A DNA stretch of 64,000 bases from Ignelater luminosus (GCA_011009095.1 VTPC01001013.1:1-64000); one strand, 5' to 3'. Numbered from the stretch's first letter, positions 10,786-22,650 are shown. Made by a program: numbers and translations. The notes: generated by a model not told the origin, from the sequence alone.

Positions 10786-12814
10786 ATGCAGCCAAGGTTT
10801 TGATGTTCTAAGGTTTTCTATTACTGATAGCGCATTCAATGCCAGAATCAACTAGACAGCACAGAGTTTTGTGGAATCGGGAAACACTAACGGTTTGCTA
10901 TACATTTTTGAATTTGAGTGAGTGCGGTTGTACCTGTGAAAAGTATCAGCAGTGACTTTGTGCCTAGATGCGGATTGGTATCGTAGATGATGAAAATCCC
11001 ACAAGCTTGAACTTATGAGACTAATGGTTGGAAATTGCATGTTGAATTCGAGTTGGGAATATGCTACTGGACTGTTCTTACTTCTCTGCAAGCGTATTAC
11101 GTTCTTGTTCAGTATGAAGACGCAACTATAAAACTTTGGTTAGGTAGTCATGTTTTTGATGATTTTTCTCATTAGAATTTTTTAATTCTTGCCAAAAAAA
11201 CAAATTTACTTTCAATTTTTGCATATCGTACTAGAAATCACCTACTAGAACATAAATTAATAGTGCATTATGGCGTTTTGCCAGAAAACAAAGAAAACTA
11301 GTTTAATGTAACTTTTTAAACGATTGCAATTTTTTCAATAGTCTGCTAGAATTAATGAATTTAAAAGCAGATTTCTATAACATCGTAGCTAAGCCAAAGA
11401 TTCAAAAGATACAAACAATACTTGAGAATTGGTAGAAATGTAGTAATGTTTATTTGAGAAATAATTGCAATTAATCAAACCAAATATACTTATTGTAATT
11501 TGATGCGAATTTAATAAGCAAACAATAACGAGAAATGAAAAACAAGGCGTCAAGAATCTAACAAAGCAATTATGACAGATAATGATATGGCATTGACGTT
11601 ACATTGAACTCATGTTGTTTGGATATGTGATCGAAATGAAAAAGCATTTCTTGTAAGACAGGAATTCCTTATTATTTAAATATGGGTGGAGGTTTTATTG
11701 CTGTTGCAGCCGTGACCATACCTGTAGCTACCTTCCCTACGCGCTCGACGTCAAATGTCTCTATACAAAGGTATTTTGGAAATTTATTGTCGGAAATCAT
11801 GAGAGTATTTTATTTGTTCTAAACTTTTATGACTGTCTAAATTTTCATTTCTTTGAGTTATGCGATTTATATGTATTTCTCTGCGAGAACACACGAAAAA
11901 AAGGGCCAAAATATGTTAGGATTTCCAAAATATTATTTTAAAAACTGTATAAAAAATTACAAATATTTAATAACAATTATTAACATTTTTAAGTTTTAAT
12001 AGTGGATATAATGTCTAAGACAAATTTACTATAACTTTTTTTTATTTTTAAATCTAAACTTGAGAAACATAAAATTAATGCAATTTTTTGCAAAAACGTC
12101 ACAAATCGTCCCAAATCTTTTATAAAATAAATTGACCAACAGAACTACCACATTCTTCTAATCTACTAGGTAATAACAATAAATTGTTCATTTAAAAATT
12201 CAAAATGATTGACACTCATATACATTTTAAGTTTATATCAAATCAAATCTTCTATATTTTGTTACTTTCAGTTTCATTTTTATTTATTTCTTGCAGGTTT
12301 GGGTGCAATACTACTTATACATCCATCGCTATTAAATAAAATAAAACTTTATGGGTCGACCACATGTATATCAAGACATTTATGTGCAGGGATATAGAGA
12401 AGGTGTGTTACAACACGAAGCATTTCAAATCTGATCCTTGTTACAGAGAACACAAGGATCCGATTGAAAATATGCCACAATACTGCTCTGGTAATGGCGC
12501 TTTCGAACGCGTGCATCCACGACGCAAGAGGTGATTTTGTAGTCTGCAGACATATATTTTTTAAAGTCTCTTTTATTCTAATAATAATCAAAAAACAAAA
12601 AAGACATTATTTGATCTTTCTTTTGAATTTAATGGCAAATACTAAAACAAAAACTAAAGTTTTTATTGTTCCATCGTTATTGTTATTGTTTTTAAGACAA
12701 ATGCGTAGTTTATCCTTCTATAAACTGATTAACTTGCTTTGTACTTTTGTTTTCTTGAATTGCTCGAGGGAAGTACGCCTTCATTTGTTTTTAGTGCTTA
12801 CTGTTTACAGTATA
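10786..12814. other. AT-rich spacer with one odd GC-richer island at 11680-11780
   Basis: Most of this holds nothing recognisable. At about 11680-11790 the minus strand has a short open frame ending FPKYLCIETFDVERVGKV ... KPPPIFK and a stop. Its codon use is less AT-rich than the surroundings and it could be a fragment of an unidentified gene or transposon. The plus strand of the same segment is also open for 46 codons from the ATG at 11682. Neither is supported by a family match. Confidence 0.3.
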
Positions 12815-12848
12815 CAGGGTGATTCCGAAATAAAGGGTATCCTCTTAA
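12815..12848 (+). repeat. Left terminal inverted repeat of the 7.6-kb element
   Basis: The first 29 bp are identical to the reverse complement of the right end, then one C/T mismatch, then TTAA shared. Preceded by TATA. Confidence 0.9.
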
Positions 12849-15427
12849 AGGTGGATAGCAGTGTGATAGTACATACATTTGCGATAAAAAACGGTAGGTA
12901 AAAATTGCATAGTTTCAGAGAAAAATGCGATTGAAGTTTAATCGCTAAAGCTAGCCGGTCCTGCTCTCATACTTTTACTTAAGCCAAAATCGATAGGGGT
13001 TGACTGACTGTCCTTGTCATTGGCAGGTAGTTCTTGCTATTTATGTGAGGGGTATAATAGTTTATCTGGTTTCTACAATGCCATAAATAACCAGTAGGAA
13101 CTTTTATTTTTTAATTTGCAAACGGAAAAATATTAAAATTTTATTGTTAGTGATTTTTTTTTGTAAACTTCCGAAGAACCAAAAACTTCAATAAGCATTA
13201 TGCTACATAAATAAAAATTGGTTGAATTTATTAAATTGAATTAAATACAGAGGTGATAGTTAGTAGTACCTTCCATACGCATGTTTCATTCAAGTAGTAT
13301 TGCCATTTAAAATGTTTCCTATTCATGTGACTCAATAATAATAAGGGATTAAAATGTTGCTTGTGAGACTGGAGTCTAATTGTTCGTGACATAAATTTTG
13401 TTATTATTTTTTTACTGTTTTAACGAATTTCAACAACTCTGCATGTTAAACATACTTTAAGAAGGGAAAGTTGTAAAATGTCCAGGGGGTAGCTTATAAT
13501 GGCATTTATTGTTCATTGTGCTACTACGGCTGCACTATTAGTTCCAAGAAAACAGGCATGTCTGGTAAATTTTTGTTCTTGCACTACAAGGGTTTAAAAA
13601 CACCGTAAATCTTCTTAACTATCACTTTTTAAGGTTTCGTTATTTGAAGTCGCCATATTGCAAAGCACTGAAAAATACCCGTGGTCGTATTTTATGTAAA
13701 TTTTGAAAATTACAGATCCACGGATTACCAAAGCAATCGTATTTAAAAGAAGAAGAATCGTAGAGTGTAATAAGACAGATTTAATACGCAATAAATCCTC
13801 AGAATAAAAAGAAAATGAAAAATAAAAATAATTTTTTTTTATTCCCAGATATGAGTCATACAACTTCATTATATTATAAACAATACATTAAAACTGAACA
13901 TACAACACAAAGTGATAAAACATTGTATTTTCTAAGATTTATACAAAATAAGAATGTGAAAATGTTAGCACCTTCATTTTGACCATTTAGTTCACTAGGG
14001 TGACTGCTAGGGGCGCTTTGATAGTTCAACACATAAAAGTTAGCGCCAAATTTAAAACATACTTGACGTTGTTTGTTACCGCAAAACCACTTTTTATTTT
14101 ATTGTTTACGTTACGTTATTATTAAAAGCCAAAGTTAAGAAAATTGTTTACGACTATTCATGACTAAAAATAAATGATGCATGAGCATGATATAAAGATG
14201 TTTTTTTTTGTTCATTTTAGGAGAAATTCAACTTTTTTTATTCTTGTTTACTATCGTCTGTTTTGTCTTTACTAGGGATATTTGGGATATAATTCAATAA
14301 AATTTAACATTAGGTACTTATTTTATTCACCATATTATTTTACATAGTATAATGACAGTTTCATATTATTCATACATAGAGTTTCTGAGTATCGACTGTT
14401 TTTTGATTCCCGGGACTCGAGACTTTTATTCTTCAACGTCAATTAGAAAGCCATTTTTGATACATTTCATAATGTTAACAACTTTTATAATTTCTGATTT
14501 TATAGAATCAACGAAATACATAATTACTACTTTTTTAAGTAAATAAAAAGCATTAATTAGAATTATAAAAAGTTCTACAATTTCTTAATTGTCTATTGCA
14601 CATGAATTAAAAACAGAAAGCTGGTTTCTTAGATATTATACAGCACAAAGACCGGATTCATACTAAAAATAATGAGCTTTCGAAATATCTTTTTGTAATC
14701 AGTTCCAAAGATATTCTTCAATTGTGATCTTATTTAGTAGGTATAAATTTTAAGTTTGTGTCAAATAAAGACATTTTTAGTTTTCCAACATTTCTTATTA
14801 TTCGCTTCCAGTTATCGTTTGCATTTTAGTCATTCACATGATAATACAATGCAGAAAATAACGGAAACAACCTATCCCTTCGAACATGTTTACAAACTAC
14901 CTGTATTTCTAAAATTTAGCAATTGAAATAACTGTAAAATTGAAATTTTAGAATCAAGAAGTGCAAGTTGTAAAATGTTGAAGGGGTAACAGCTTAGGAT
15001 GACAGTAGTTCATTGTACGGCTTATAATGCACAGCAGGTGTAAACTACAGGTAACATAAGTAAAGCGCTGTCGACAGTAATACATTATAAATTTGTTGGA
15101 TCTTCCAACTAGATAAAATATATTGCAGATTTTAAAATGTGTTGCACCTACAAATTTAAATTTTTGTCAAGGCTCGAATCTCGAGCTACTATTCCCGGGA
15201 ATCGAGACCAGCAATTTTGAAAATTTTTCGGGAATTCTCGGGTCAGAAATCCTATTCATATACATTCTAGTCAGGAGATTTCACGGAATAATCATACATC
15301 TAGCCCAAGATTATACTCGTTCGCCCACTTCTAGAATTTGTAACCATTTCTCAGCTCTTTTGGAAAATGTTGAAAGATCGTAAGAGCAATTAGCTTGTAG
15401 TATCGGACATATCATTTCTTAATTTTT
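12849..15427. other. Non-coding left part of the 7.6-kb element
   Basis: No gene is recognised. Two short similar blocks (about 13458-13520 and 14962-15025, both containing agttgtaaaatgt and cattgt) and two CCCGGGA-TCGAGAC-like motifs (about 14408 and 15191) suggest internal duplication or nested insertions. The length is unusual for a transposon 3' region, so cargo or nested elements that I cannot recognise may be present. Confidence 0.45.
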
Positions 15428-15731
15428 AACGAACTCCGAAGGAGTCGTTACTGAATTTGCGAAGTCTGTCTGTCTGCATGTCCGCATTTTTTGTCAAATT
15501 CTAAAATTTTGACTTCAGATTTTGGTTCTACATCAAAAACTAAAGACCATGTGGTATCTTCGTTTTTTGATAACTCTTCGGGAATATGGTCAAAATGCGG
15601 CCGAAAATTGGAAAATTTCCAAAAATTTTTTTTTACTTTAGAATAGTATTATACATCAAAAAATAAGACAAACGTGTACTTTTACTTTTTTTATATCACC
15701 TGGGGCACATGGTAACAAAACGGAGTTCGTT
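15428..15731 (+). mobile_element. MITE with AACGAACTCCG inverted ends, copy 1
   Basis: The 304-bp unit begins aacgaactccg and ends cggagttcgtt (11-bp inverted repeat). A second copy in reverse orientation lies at 30297-30616. They agree along their whole length, including tctacatcaaaaactaaaga, aaaaaataagacaaacgt and the end aacaaaacggagttcgtt. It has no coding capacity. It is nested inside the 7.6-kb element, so it inserted there later or was carried along. Confidence 0.75.
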
Positions 15732-15945
15732 GTGTTTATGCTTTGCATTCCCAGATGTTTTTTACTGTAAAGATCAGCGGCGAAGAATTTCTACATATTA
15801 AAAAGGGGCTCTACCGACGCTCAATTACAAAACATTTTTGCCAAAGAAACGCAAGACTACAATCTTTTCACGGCTGAAATCAAAATAAAATTTAAGTCTA
15901 TCAATTAATTTAACAATTATGAACAAAAAACCATGAAATGTACTA

Positions 15946-18900
15946 CTAGGTTGTATGCCTGCCTTTTAATTGTTTTTTTGTTATTATTTCTGGCAACATC
16001 CAATCAAAATAAAAGGTTTTTAACTTTGGTAGCATTACGTTTTTCCAGAATTCTTCATCTCTTGCTATTACTTCGACATGAAGAGGATGTTCATCATCAA
16101 CATACACAATAAAGAAACACAGATTTTTTTTGCATATGTTTAACTGGCCCTGTATCTGTAAAATGAAGGTATATAATAAAACAAAACAAGTTATTAATAA
16201 CCAATAGAAGCGACTGATATTACACTCACTTGGTAATAATAATTGTGATTTCGTTTTAATTTTAATTCGCCTGTTTCATTCAACTGAAGGCAAAAGTTTG
16301 AATTTTTCTTATAATTCTGGGCTGCTTGCTCTAGGGTTATTTTGTCCTTGTGCACTTTAAATAAGCATTTGACTTCAACAATGGAATTTGTGTTCAACAA
16401 TCCTTAAAAAAATGGTATAGTAATTTATAACATAAAATTGCAGCTATTTGTACCATCAGGCGAAGCACCCAAGTAGGGATGTTGTTCATCTATAAACAAT
16501 CCGCTGTCGTCTATTTGCACTTTCCTGGCAGAAGCAAATTTTGCGATGGCTACTTTTTCTTTCACTTTTCCATAATTGACAGCCTCAGTAGTGAAATGCT
16601 TTGGGTATAAAATCTTTGTTACCAGGGCGTGTGGTTCTCGATTCATTCGTCTTTTGCACACTTCACCAAAGCGAGATGCAGTAAGTCGGCCTTTTCGTTC
16701 CATGATGTATCGAGGATTGTCCCACTGACCCTTTGTATGAACCTCTATTTCGACAATGTCTTCTTTTGTTACCTACAGGACGACAAATATCTCAAAATAA
16801 CACAATTTATTACAGTTTGTTTATGTGAATGATTTCAAATGATTTTATTAAAACTGTTACCAAAATAATAGAGACCTGTAGGTTTTGTAAAATTCTTTGT
16901 TGCTCTGAATTATACTCCGTCTCACTCATTGTGGGCTCAACTGCATTTGGACCATAGTCTGGTGCTGACGACTGTGCTGGTTGACTAACACACGGATCAG
17001 TGAATGACAGTTTACGCTTGACTCCTGTGGTTGTGGTTTTGTTACGCTCTTTGCGATTTGCTTCCTGGTGTTGTAAGCTAGCTACATATTTTTTGAAATG
17101 TTCACCAGGACTAGTACTGGCGATTTGTTTCCAGGTCTCTGACTGCCAGCCAATCCCATTGTTATATCGCAGTCCTGATATATTTGCTCGGGTTTCGAAG
17201 GATCCCCGTTGCGTCAAGTTCAATCGTTTCCCTGCATTGAATTTACACAAAATTGACATATATAATTCTGCCCTATTATTGGTTTCATTGTCAATAAGTT
17301 GGTGTCCTTTAGCAACCAGTCGATCTAAAGCACCTAAAAAAACATCAATTGTTATACATTATTTCACTGAAAATTCTGTTTTCTGTATACCGTGTACATG
17401 ATGATATATACCCGTATTCTTCAGCTCAAGTATTTTGCTATTCTCTTTGTCTCCTACGCTTTCACAGTATGTCCGCTTACACTTTGAATGGTCATTGTAA
17501 ACATGATTTGGTCCATTTAGCAAATCTGCTTTTAAATCTTCTACAAGACCATGCGCATTGATATATAAGACTTTCATTGCAATATCTTGAAGTGCTTTAA
17601 TATTCTTTGCTGTTAGAAGTTTTCGACCTGATACTGCTACACTAGTGTCATTTCTGATTTTATACAATGCCTTTCCGTAGTTCTTAACTGCCTGATTGGT
17701 GCAATGTACTTTCATGACTTCAGTACCATAAGAAACTTTTTCTCTTATTTTGGCAAAAACTGAAGAATCGCCATCTGCAATAAATTTTAAATATCTTACG
17801 TTGTGGGTGGCAATACTCTCATTAAATCCTTCCACTATGATGTCTGATTCCATAGCTCCAGAAGATGCGTTCCAATTTTTGAAACAGACATGTTCACGAC
17901 TTCTTTCGTTCTTGTTTTCTGCACGTGAACATACGCTACAATATTTATTTCGTACGCCCAAAAACAAAATTTTTCCAGTAGCTTTTCCTATTATTACAGC
18001 CTAGGGATTAGAAAAATAGCTGATGGAATGTGCAATGCAGAATTAAACGTAGATTGTACTTACCACACCTGACGATGCATTATAACTGTGACCATAAGAA
18101 CGGTGACTCCAGCCACAATCTGTATAGACAACTATCCACGCATTACCATCTTTGTCTATTTGCCCTTTTTCCAACGCCAAATCACGTTCTTCCTTGCCAG
18201 CTTTTTCAATGGAAAGCCAAAGATTTTCCTCCCATTGTTGACTCAGGGAAAGTTCTATTTTTCTGAACAGACTGTATGGCATTGGTGGAATGTCCATAAT
18301 AGCCAAACGTTCTTTTAAGTTATTATATGTACTTCCCGTGGAAATTGTGCCCCATACAGCAGCAACATTAATTTCTTCCTTTCCACCATCGTTCTGAGGA
18401 TGTGTACTTTTCTTTATTTCAAAGCCACAAAAATTGCATTTAAAAGTAATGTCGCTAACCAAACCTCTCCTTTGTTCTTGTATTGGCTCCAATGTACCAG
18501 CAGTACATTTCTTGCCATGGTTCAGCTGCAACTGCATAGCCCAATTTAGCACATATTGCAAATTTACAATTCTATGTCCCTTAATTTTGTTTTCTTGGGA
18601 TTGTTCAACTTCTATTTCAATATCATGTTGCATAACACTACAAAACTTTATGGTTATTTTGTTTAATTTTTTTAATATCAAATGTCATATTACCTATCAT
18701 ATTGTTTTTTTGTTATGAAAGAATATTCATGTAATGTATGCGGTGACTGTTGTGGAGAAGGAGTTCTGCTGGTAGTTGTTTCAGTATGTACTGTTATAGG
18801 CTCTTCTTGCAGCACAACATGCTGCGTTATCGATTCTTCAGTGTCGTTCGAAGTTATTATCTCTTCTTTTGTTATGTATGAATTTGCATGTAATTCATGC

Positions 18901-19284
18901 GATGACTGCTGTAAAGAAGTAGTTGTGCTGGTTCTTGTTTCAGTATGTACCATTGTAGGATCTTCCTGCAACACAGCACGCTCCGTTATTAGTTCTTCAA
19001 TCTCATTTGAAGTCGTTATCTCTTGAACATCATTTGAAAAGTAATCATGGTCATGTCGAACGTTATTGCTAAAACAAAATATGTAATTTCTTTGGCCTAT
19101 ATGTTTCCAGAGAAAATGCATGTTCAAGAGAATTAATAATGTTACAAGATTTTTCTTACTTTAATTGCGCTATTTCTTCACACTGATTTGCAACTGAAAT
19201 CCTTTTTCTGCATTGCCATTCGCTCATTCTTGCCTTAGATTTCCTATTTCTTTTTCGGTTTTTATAAGCACGATCTTGACCCAT
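15946..19284 (-). CDS. Mutator-like (PF20700-type) transposase fused to YqaJ exonuclease
   Basis: Eight exons join in frame without a stop (947 codons): 19160-19284, 18694-19068, 18064-18637, 17391-18000, 16876-17333, 16454-16772, 16230-16402, 15946-16155. All introns are short with GT-AG ends. Residues 1-41 are very basic. Residues 42-165 contain two repeats of about 54 residues. From G187 (GHRIVNLQYVL) the PF20700-like transposase begins, with a zinc-knuckle-like CNFCG at 234-238. Probable acidic residues are D340 (VYTDCGWSHRSYG), D434/D436 (FIADGDSSV) and E584 (NNRAEL). C379-x2-C382 and GPNHVYNDHSKC at 521-532 are family motifs. Residues 740-895 form a YqaJ/lambda-exonuclease fold: LTASRFGEVC, E786, GASPDG with D820, E830-V-K832 and IQGQLNIC. 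The enzyme should mobilise the surrounding 7.6-kb element. Oddity: C458-T-N-Q461, where relatives usually have C-x2-H. Confidence 0.85.
18722..19040 (-). repeat. Two-unit coding repeat in transposase exon 2
   Basis: Two units of about 54 codons in exon 2 share the pattern EEIITSNDTEESIT / QEITTSNEIEELIT, VLQE(E/D)P, VHTET, TTS, LQQS(S/P)H and SYITKE / SFITKK. They are diverged at roughly a third of positions, so the duplication is not very recent. Confidence 0.8.
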
Positions 19285-19345
19285 ATTTAAACCAATAAAT
19301 GCCAAACAGCACTAACTAACTAATATATCTACAACATTGAAATTG

Positions 19346-19386
<41 letters not shown>

Positions 19387-20393
19387 TACAATATTAAACG
19401 GCAAAGTTGATATCGTATTCACGGTATAATTAGAAAATCATTTGAACTTCAATAATTATTTTTTTTGTAGAATCATAATCAAATAGCTAAAACGTAAAAC
19501 GGTGGAATATTTGATTTCGTGAATTGTGTTACAAATCAAGCACGTGGTAAAAAATCATGTATAAACCACGGTTGGGAAGACTATTATATTATTTAGCTTC
19601 GCACTCTTATTTCTCTCCATGCTACGCATATCGGGAAATAATACAACTCGGCTATAAAGAATGTCTTCTCTACCTTGGTATATAGTTTCTATTTTTAGTC
19701 TACGAAAAACAATTGTAAATGCTAATAAGTATAAATAATAATCTAATAGTTACAACTATTTACAATAAAAAACAGCCAAAAAGCAATTTCACTCAATAGC
19801 ACTAGTAATAAAATTATCTATTTACACTATTTATTCCTGGAAAGTGTAGTATTACCTGTAAAATGCACGTAAAATGAATTAATCTTATTCCTAAATAATA
19901 ATGTCCTGCACTAAATCACAAACTTCCACTGTTTCAAAGCTTATAATAATCACAGATTACCGTCCGTACTTTGTAACTAAAATATGTAATAAATAATAAT
20001 GCAGCAAAACAACTTTTTCGATTATGCGGTTATACCGTATAATATACCTGAAAGTATGTAAAACCAGTAGGTAGAAGAAAAGGGATTAGCTTACCGTTAT
20101 CTTCTTTACACCCTCGAACAATTTCCAAAATTCAAAAACACCACTCTCACCACATTTGCACTCACGGTGACATCTGTTGAGATAATTAGACATTATTTTG
20201 GCTGTTAGTACCAATTTGTACCGTTGGTGGCAATAACGCACCCTTAAGGCGACAATACAAGAAACACTTTTCTTTTTCTAACCAGAGACGGCTTCAGTTT
20301 TTAATATTTAGGAAAATTGTCAAAATTTTCAACTTTCACGGAGCCACTTCGTTTTTTCATTTTTTGTCTTCTTTTAGCCTCACTTATCACCTA
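19285..20393. other. 5' flank of the transposase gene within the 7.6-kb element
   Basis: AT-rich, with a (TTA)n microsatellite at about 19346-19387 just upstream of the start codon. Promoter elements cannot be placed with confidence; no other gene is seen. Confidence 0.5.
19346..19387. repeat. (TTA)n microsatellite
   Basis: About 13 tandem TTA units inside the transposon's 5' flank. Confidence 0.9.
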
Positions 20394-20427
20394 TTAAAAG
20401 GATACCCTTTATTTCGGAATCACCCTG
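20394..20427 (-). repeat. Right terminal inverted repeat of the 7.6-kb element
   Basis: Partner of 12815-12848; ends in CACCCTG followed by TATA. Confidence 0.9.
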
Positions 20428-20729
20428 TATACTACAACCGTTCTGTTTTACTTTCTTAGAACAGTGAAAAATCTTATTATTGTTTTTTGAATTTCTGTTT
20501 TTTTTTTCTAAACAAGAAACAAACGTGAAAATGAGCAAAATTAAATTGTTTATACTTTATCAGTTTTCAATATTTCTTTGAAAGGTGATATTTGCGCAAA
20601 CACCAAAATCTTATCTTTTAATATCTAAAAGATCGTGAACTAATTAAGCCAAAAATCACTATGAGGTAAAATTTAAGGTTAACATAAAATTTGTTTCTGC
20701 AGTGATCAAAATTCTGAATATCTCATATA
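20428..20729. other. Spacer between the two transposons
   Basis: About 300 bp of AT-rich DNA; nothing recognised. Confidence 0.5.
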
Positions 20730-21847
20730 CCAGGTGTATACCTATGAAATGAGACTTTCAGCTATTAGACCACAGATGTCGCTAGGAGTATTTTTAAGAA
20801 AAACGCTTCTCAAGCTCATCAAATGCTTATAGAAGCTTACGGTGGACATGCTCTAAGCAGAGCACAGTGCTTCAGGTGGTTTGAAAAATTCCGAAGTAGT
20901 GATTTTAGCGTGGAGAACGAGGAACGTGGCCGGCCACCGAAAAAGTTTGAGGACACCGAATTGCAAGCATTGTTGAATGAAGATGATGGTCAAACGCAAG
21001 AAATGATGGCAGAGCAGTTGGGAGTGACCCAAAAAACCATTTGCAAACGTTTAAAAGACATGGGCATGATTTTAAAGGTCGGAAGATGGGTGCCGCATGA
21101 ACTGACTGAAAGGCAGCAAGAGAACCGAAAAACCACTTGTGAAATGCTGCTCTCCCGGTTCAAAAGGAAGTCTTTTTTGCATCGAATCGTTACGGGTGAT
21201 GAAAAATGGGTGTATTTCTCCAATCCCAAGCGTAAACGATCGTATGGTCCGCCCGGCCACAAGCCAAAATCAACGGCCAAACCAAATCGCTTCGGCCGCA
21301 AGGCAATGCTGTGTGTTTTCTGGGATCAGCATGGTATGATTTGGTACGAGCTATTAAAACCAGGTGAAACAGTTGACGGTGCACGCTACCAACGACAATT
21401 GGCCGATTTGAACAGCGCTATACACCGAAAACGCCCAGAATATGCCGATCGGCGTCACAAAGTAATTTTTCTTGATGACAATGCACCACCACATCGAACA
21501 AGAGCGATCCGGGAATTGGTGGAGACGTACGATTGGGAACCGCTGGTGCATGCGGCTTACTCACCAGACTTGGCGCCTTCCGATTATCATTTGTTTGCAT
21601 CGATGGGCCACGCACTTTCCGAGCAGCGCTTCAATTCTCACGAAGAAGCCAAAAAATGGCTCGATGATTGGTTTGCGGCCAAAGACGGCCAATTTTTTTG
21701 GCGCGGCATTCACAAATTGCCTGAGAGATGGGTAAAATGTGTCGCTAGCGATGGCTATTATTTTGAAGATTAAATTTGTAACCATTTTTTTGTTAATAAA
21801 CGTTTAAAACTGAAAAAAAAGTCTCATTTCATAGGTATACACCTATG
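20730..21847 (+). mobile_element. Mariner (DD34D) element with 5' internal deletion
   Basis: The terminal inverted repeats share a 27-bp perfect core starting AGGTGTATACCTATGAAATG (20732-20758 and 21818-21844). TA lies just outside each end (20728-20729 and 21848-21849), with CC or CAT between TA and the core. At about 1118 bp it is roughly 170 bp shorter than a typical mauritiana-type mariner. The missing part is the 5' leader and first codons, because coding homology begins only about 40 bp after the left TIR. Confidence 0.9.
20823..21773 (+). pseudogene. Mariner transposase lacking its first ~20 residues
   Basis: The open frame from the ATG at 20823 is 316 residues, with homology extending nine codons further upstream (KKNASQAHQ, from about 20796) until a stop at 20766. 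Full mauritiana-subfamily transposases have about 345 residues, so the natural start and the first helix of the DNA-binding domain are gone. The rest is undamaged: linker WVPHEL at 89-94, D126 in TGDEKW, D219 in FLDDNAPPH and D254 in SPDLAPSDYH, with the 34-residue spacing of classic mariners, and the family-typical end KLPERWVKCVASDGYYFE. The intact remainder suggests a recent deletion. Inverted-repeat binding is probably lost or weak, so the copy is likely non-autonomous. Confidence 0.88.
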
Positions 21848-22600
21848 TAATATTGAAGCGGTATTGGTTTACACCATTTCTGAAAAGTAAAAGATCCTTT
21901 TAACACTAGCTATACTGAACTGTTGAATGCTTAAATTTTTCTTACACCCTAATTTTATTGCATGACACTCAACTTTATACATAAACCGTTTTTTTCTGTA
22001 TTGTCTTATTTTGGTTAAAAATCATGAGCAATAAATTATGAGCAAAAAATCTTTAACATTTATTGTGGTGCCTCGTTTTACTCTTGGAATTGTAAGAGAA
22101 AATGGTTTATTGGTGGTCTCATTTTAAAAATAGTAAAGATATAGAAATATGCTTTGAAGACTCTCATTGAAGCGATAGTTATAAAATTATAATTTGCTTT
22201 GAAAGACAATACAATCTGTATTACTCCCTGTGGTATGAAATTTAACAAAATGTGTTAGTATCCAATCTACTTCAGGTCTTCGCGTATTTGCAAAATCCCA
22301 CGTTTGCGTAGATACCTTCGATGTTGTATACACCCAAGTCTTTGAGGAAGCCTAAATTTTGTTGGACTTTTGGGCCTTTATAGGTTTCAAGCTTTTTTCA
22401 TTCTTTAAGGACCCCCAAATCCTTAGATCCTTTAAAACTCTCGAATCCCAAGACTTACTCATAAGTTATCCGCTGAATGAGAAAAGATCTGTCAAACCAT
22501 TATGGTTCTATTCAAAGATCCATCTAACAACAATACATAGATACACTGCCTGAAAACAAAAACTAAATAAAAAAATGCTCTTCATGATACTCTAATTTAT
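21848..22600. other. AT-rich spacer, nothing recognised
   Basis: No coding region, RNA gene or repeat end is evident. The plus frame 22359-22553 has no recognisable content. Confidence 0.5.
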
Positions 22601-22650
22601 TACCCTCAACCTTTTGCAACCTGGCTTGGGACAGGCTTTGGGGGGTTTAC
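22601..22650 (-). other. Conserved 3' block, copy 3 (FKIPRVRLY family)
   Basis: Its reverse complement matches 31673-31726 and 33302-33353 almost base for base (core AAGCCTGTCCCAAGCCAGGT). It lies about 100 bp past the stop of the truncated family member at 22754-22925. It can form nested stems (ACCC/GGGT around CCTG/CAGG). Confidence 0.7.

Larger units (their letters stand above)
12815..20427 (-). mobile_element. 7.6-kb DNA transposon encoding a transposase-YqaJ exonuclease fusion
   Basis: The ends are 34-bp terminal inverted repeats with one mismatch (12815-12848 and 20394-20427; CAGGGTGATTCCGAAATAAA onward). Both ends are immediately flanked by TATA (12811-12814, 20428-20431), the likely 4-bp target duplication, although TA cannot be excluded because the flanks are palindromic (GTATAC). 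Inside is one complete eight-exon gene on the minus strand (15946-19284), about 1.1 kb of 5' sequence next to the right end and about 3.1 kb of non-coding sequence at the left end with a nested 304-bp MITE. PF20700-like transposases occur in eukaryotic DNA transposons loosely grouped with Kolobok or Mutator. Kolobok normally makes TTAA duplications and Mutator 8-9 bp, so this copy fits neither neatly. Confidence 0.85.

Noticed and set aside
12464-12901. 145-codon plus-strand ORF
   Set aside because: It runs across the left end of the 7.6-kb transposon, so it is half flank and half inverted repeat; no domain.
18682-19026. Plus-strand Cys/Ser/Val-rich ORF with repeats
   Set aside because: It is the antisense shadow of transposase exon 2 and mirrors that exon's two-unit repeat.
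20990-21785. Several ORFs overlapping the mariner on both strands
   Set aside because: Antisense or shifted-frame shadows of the transposase.
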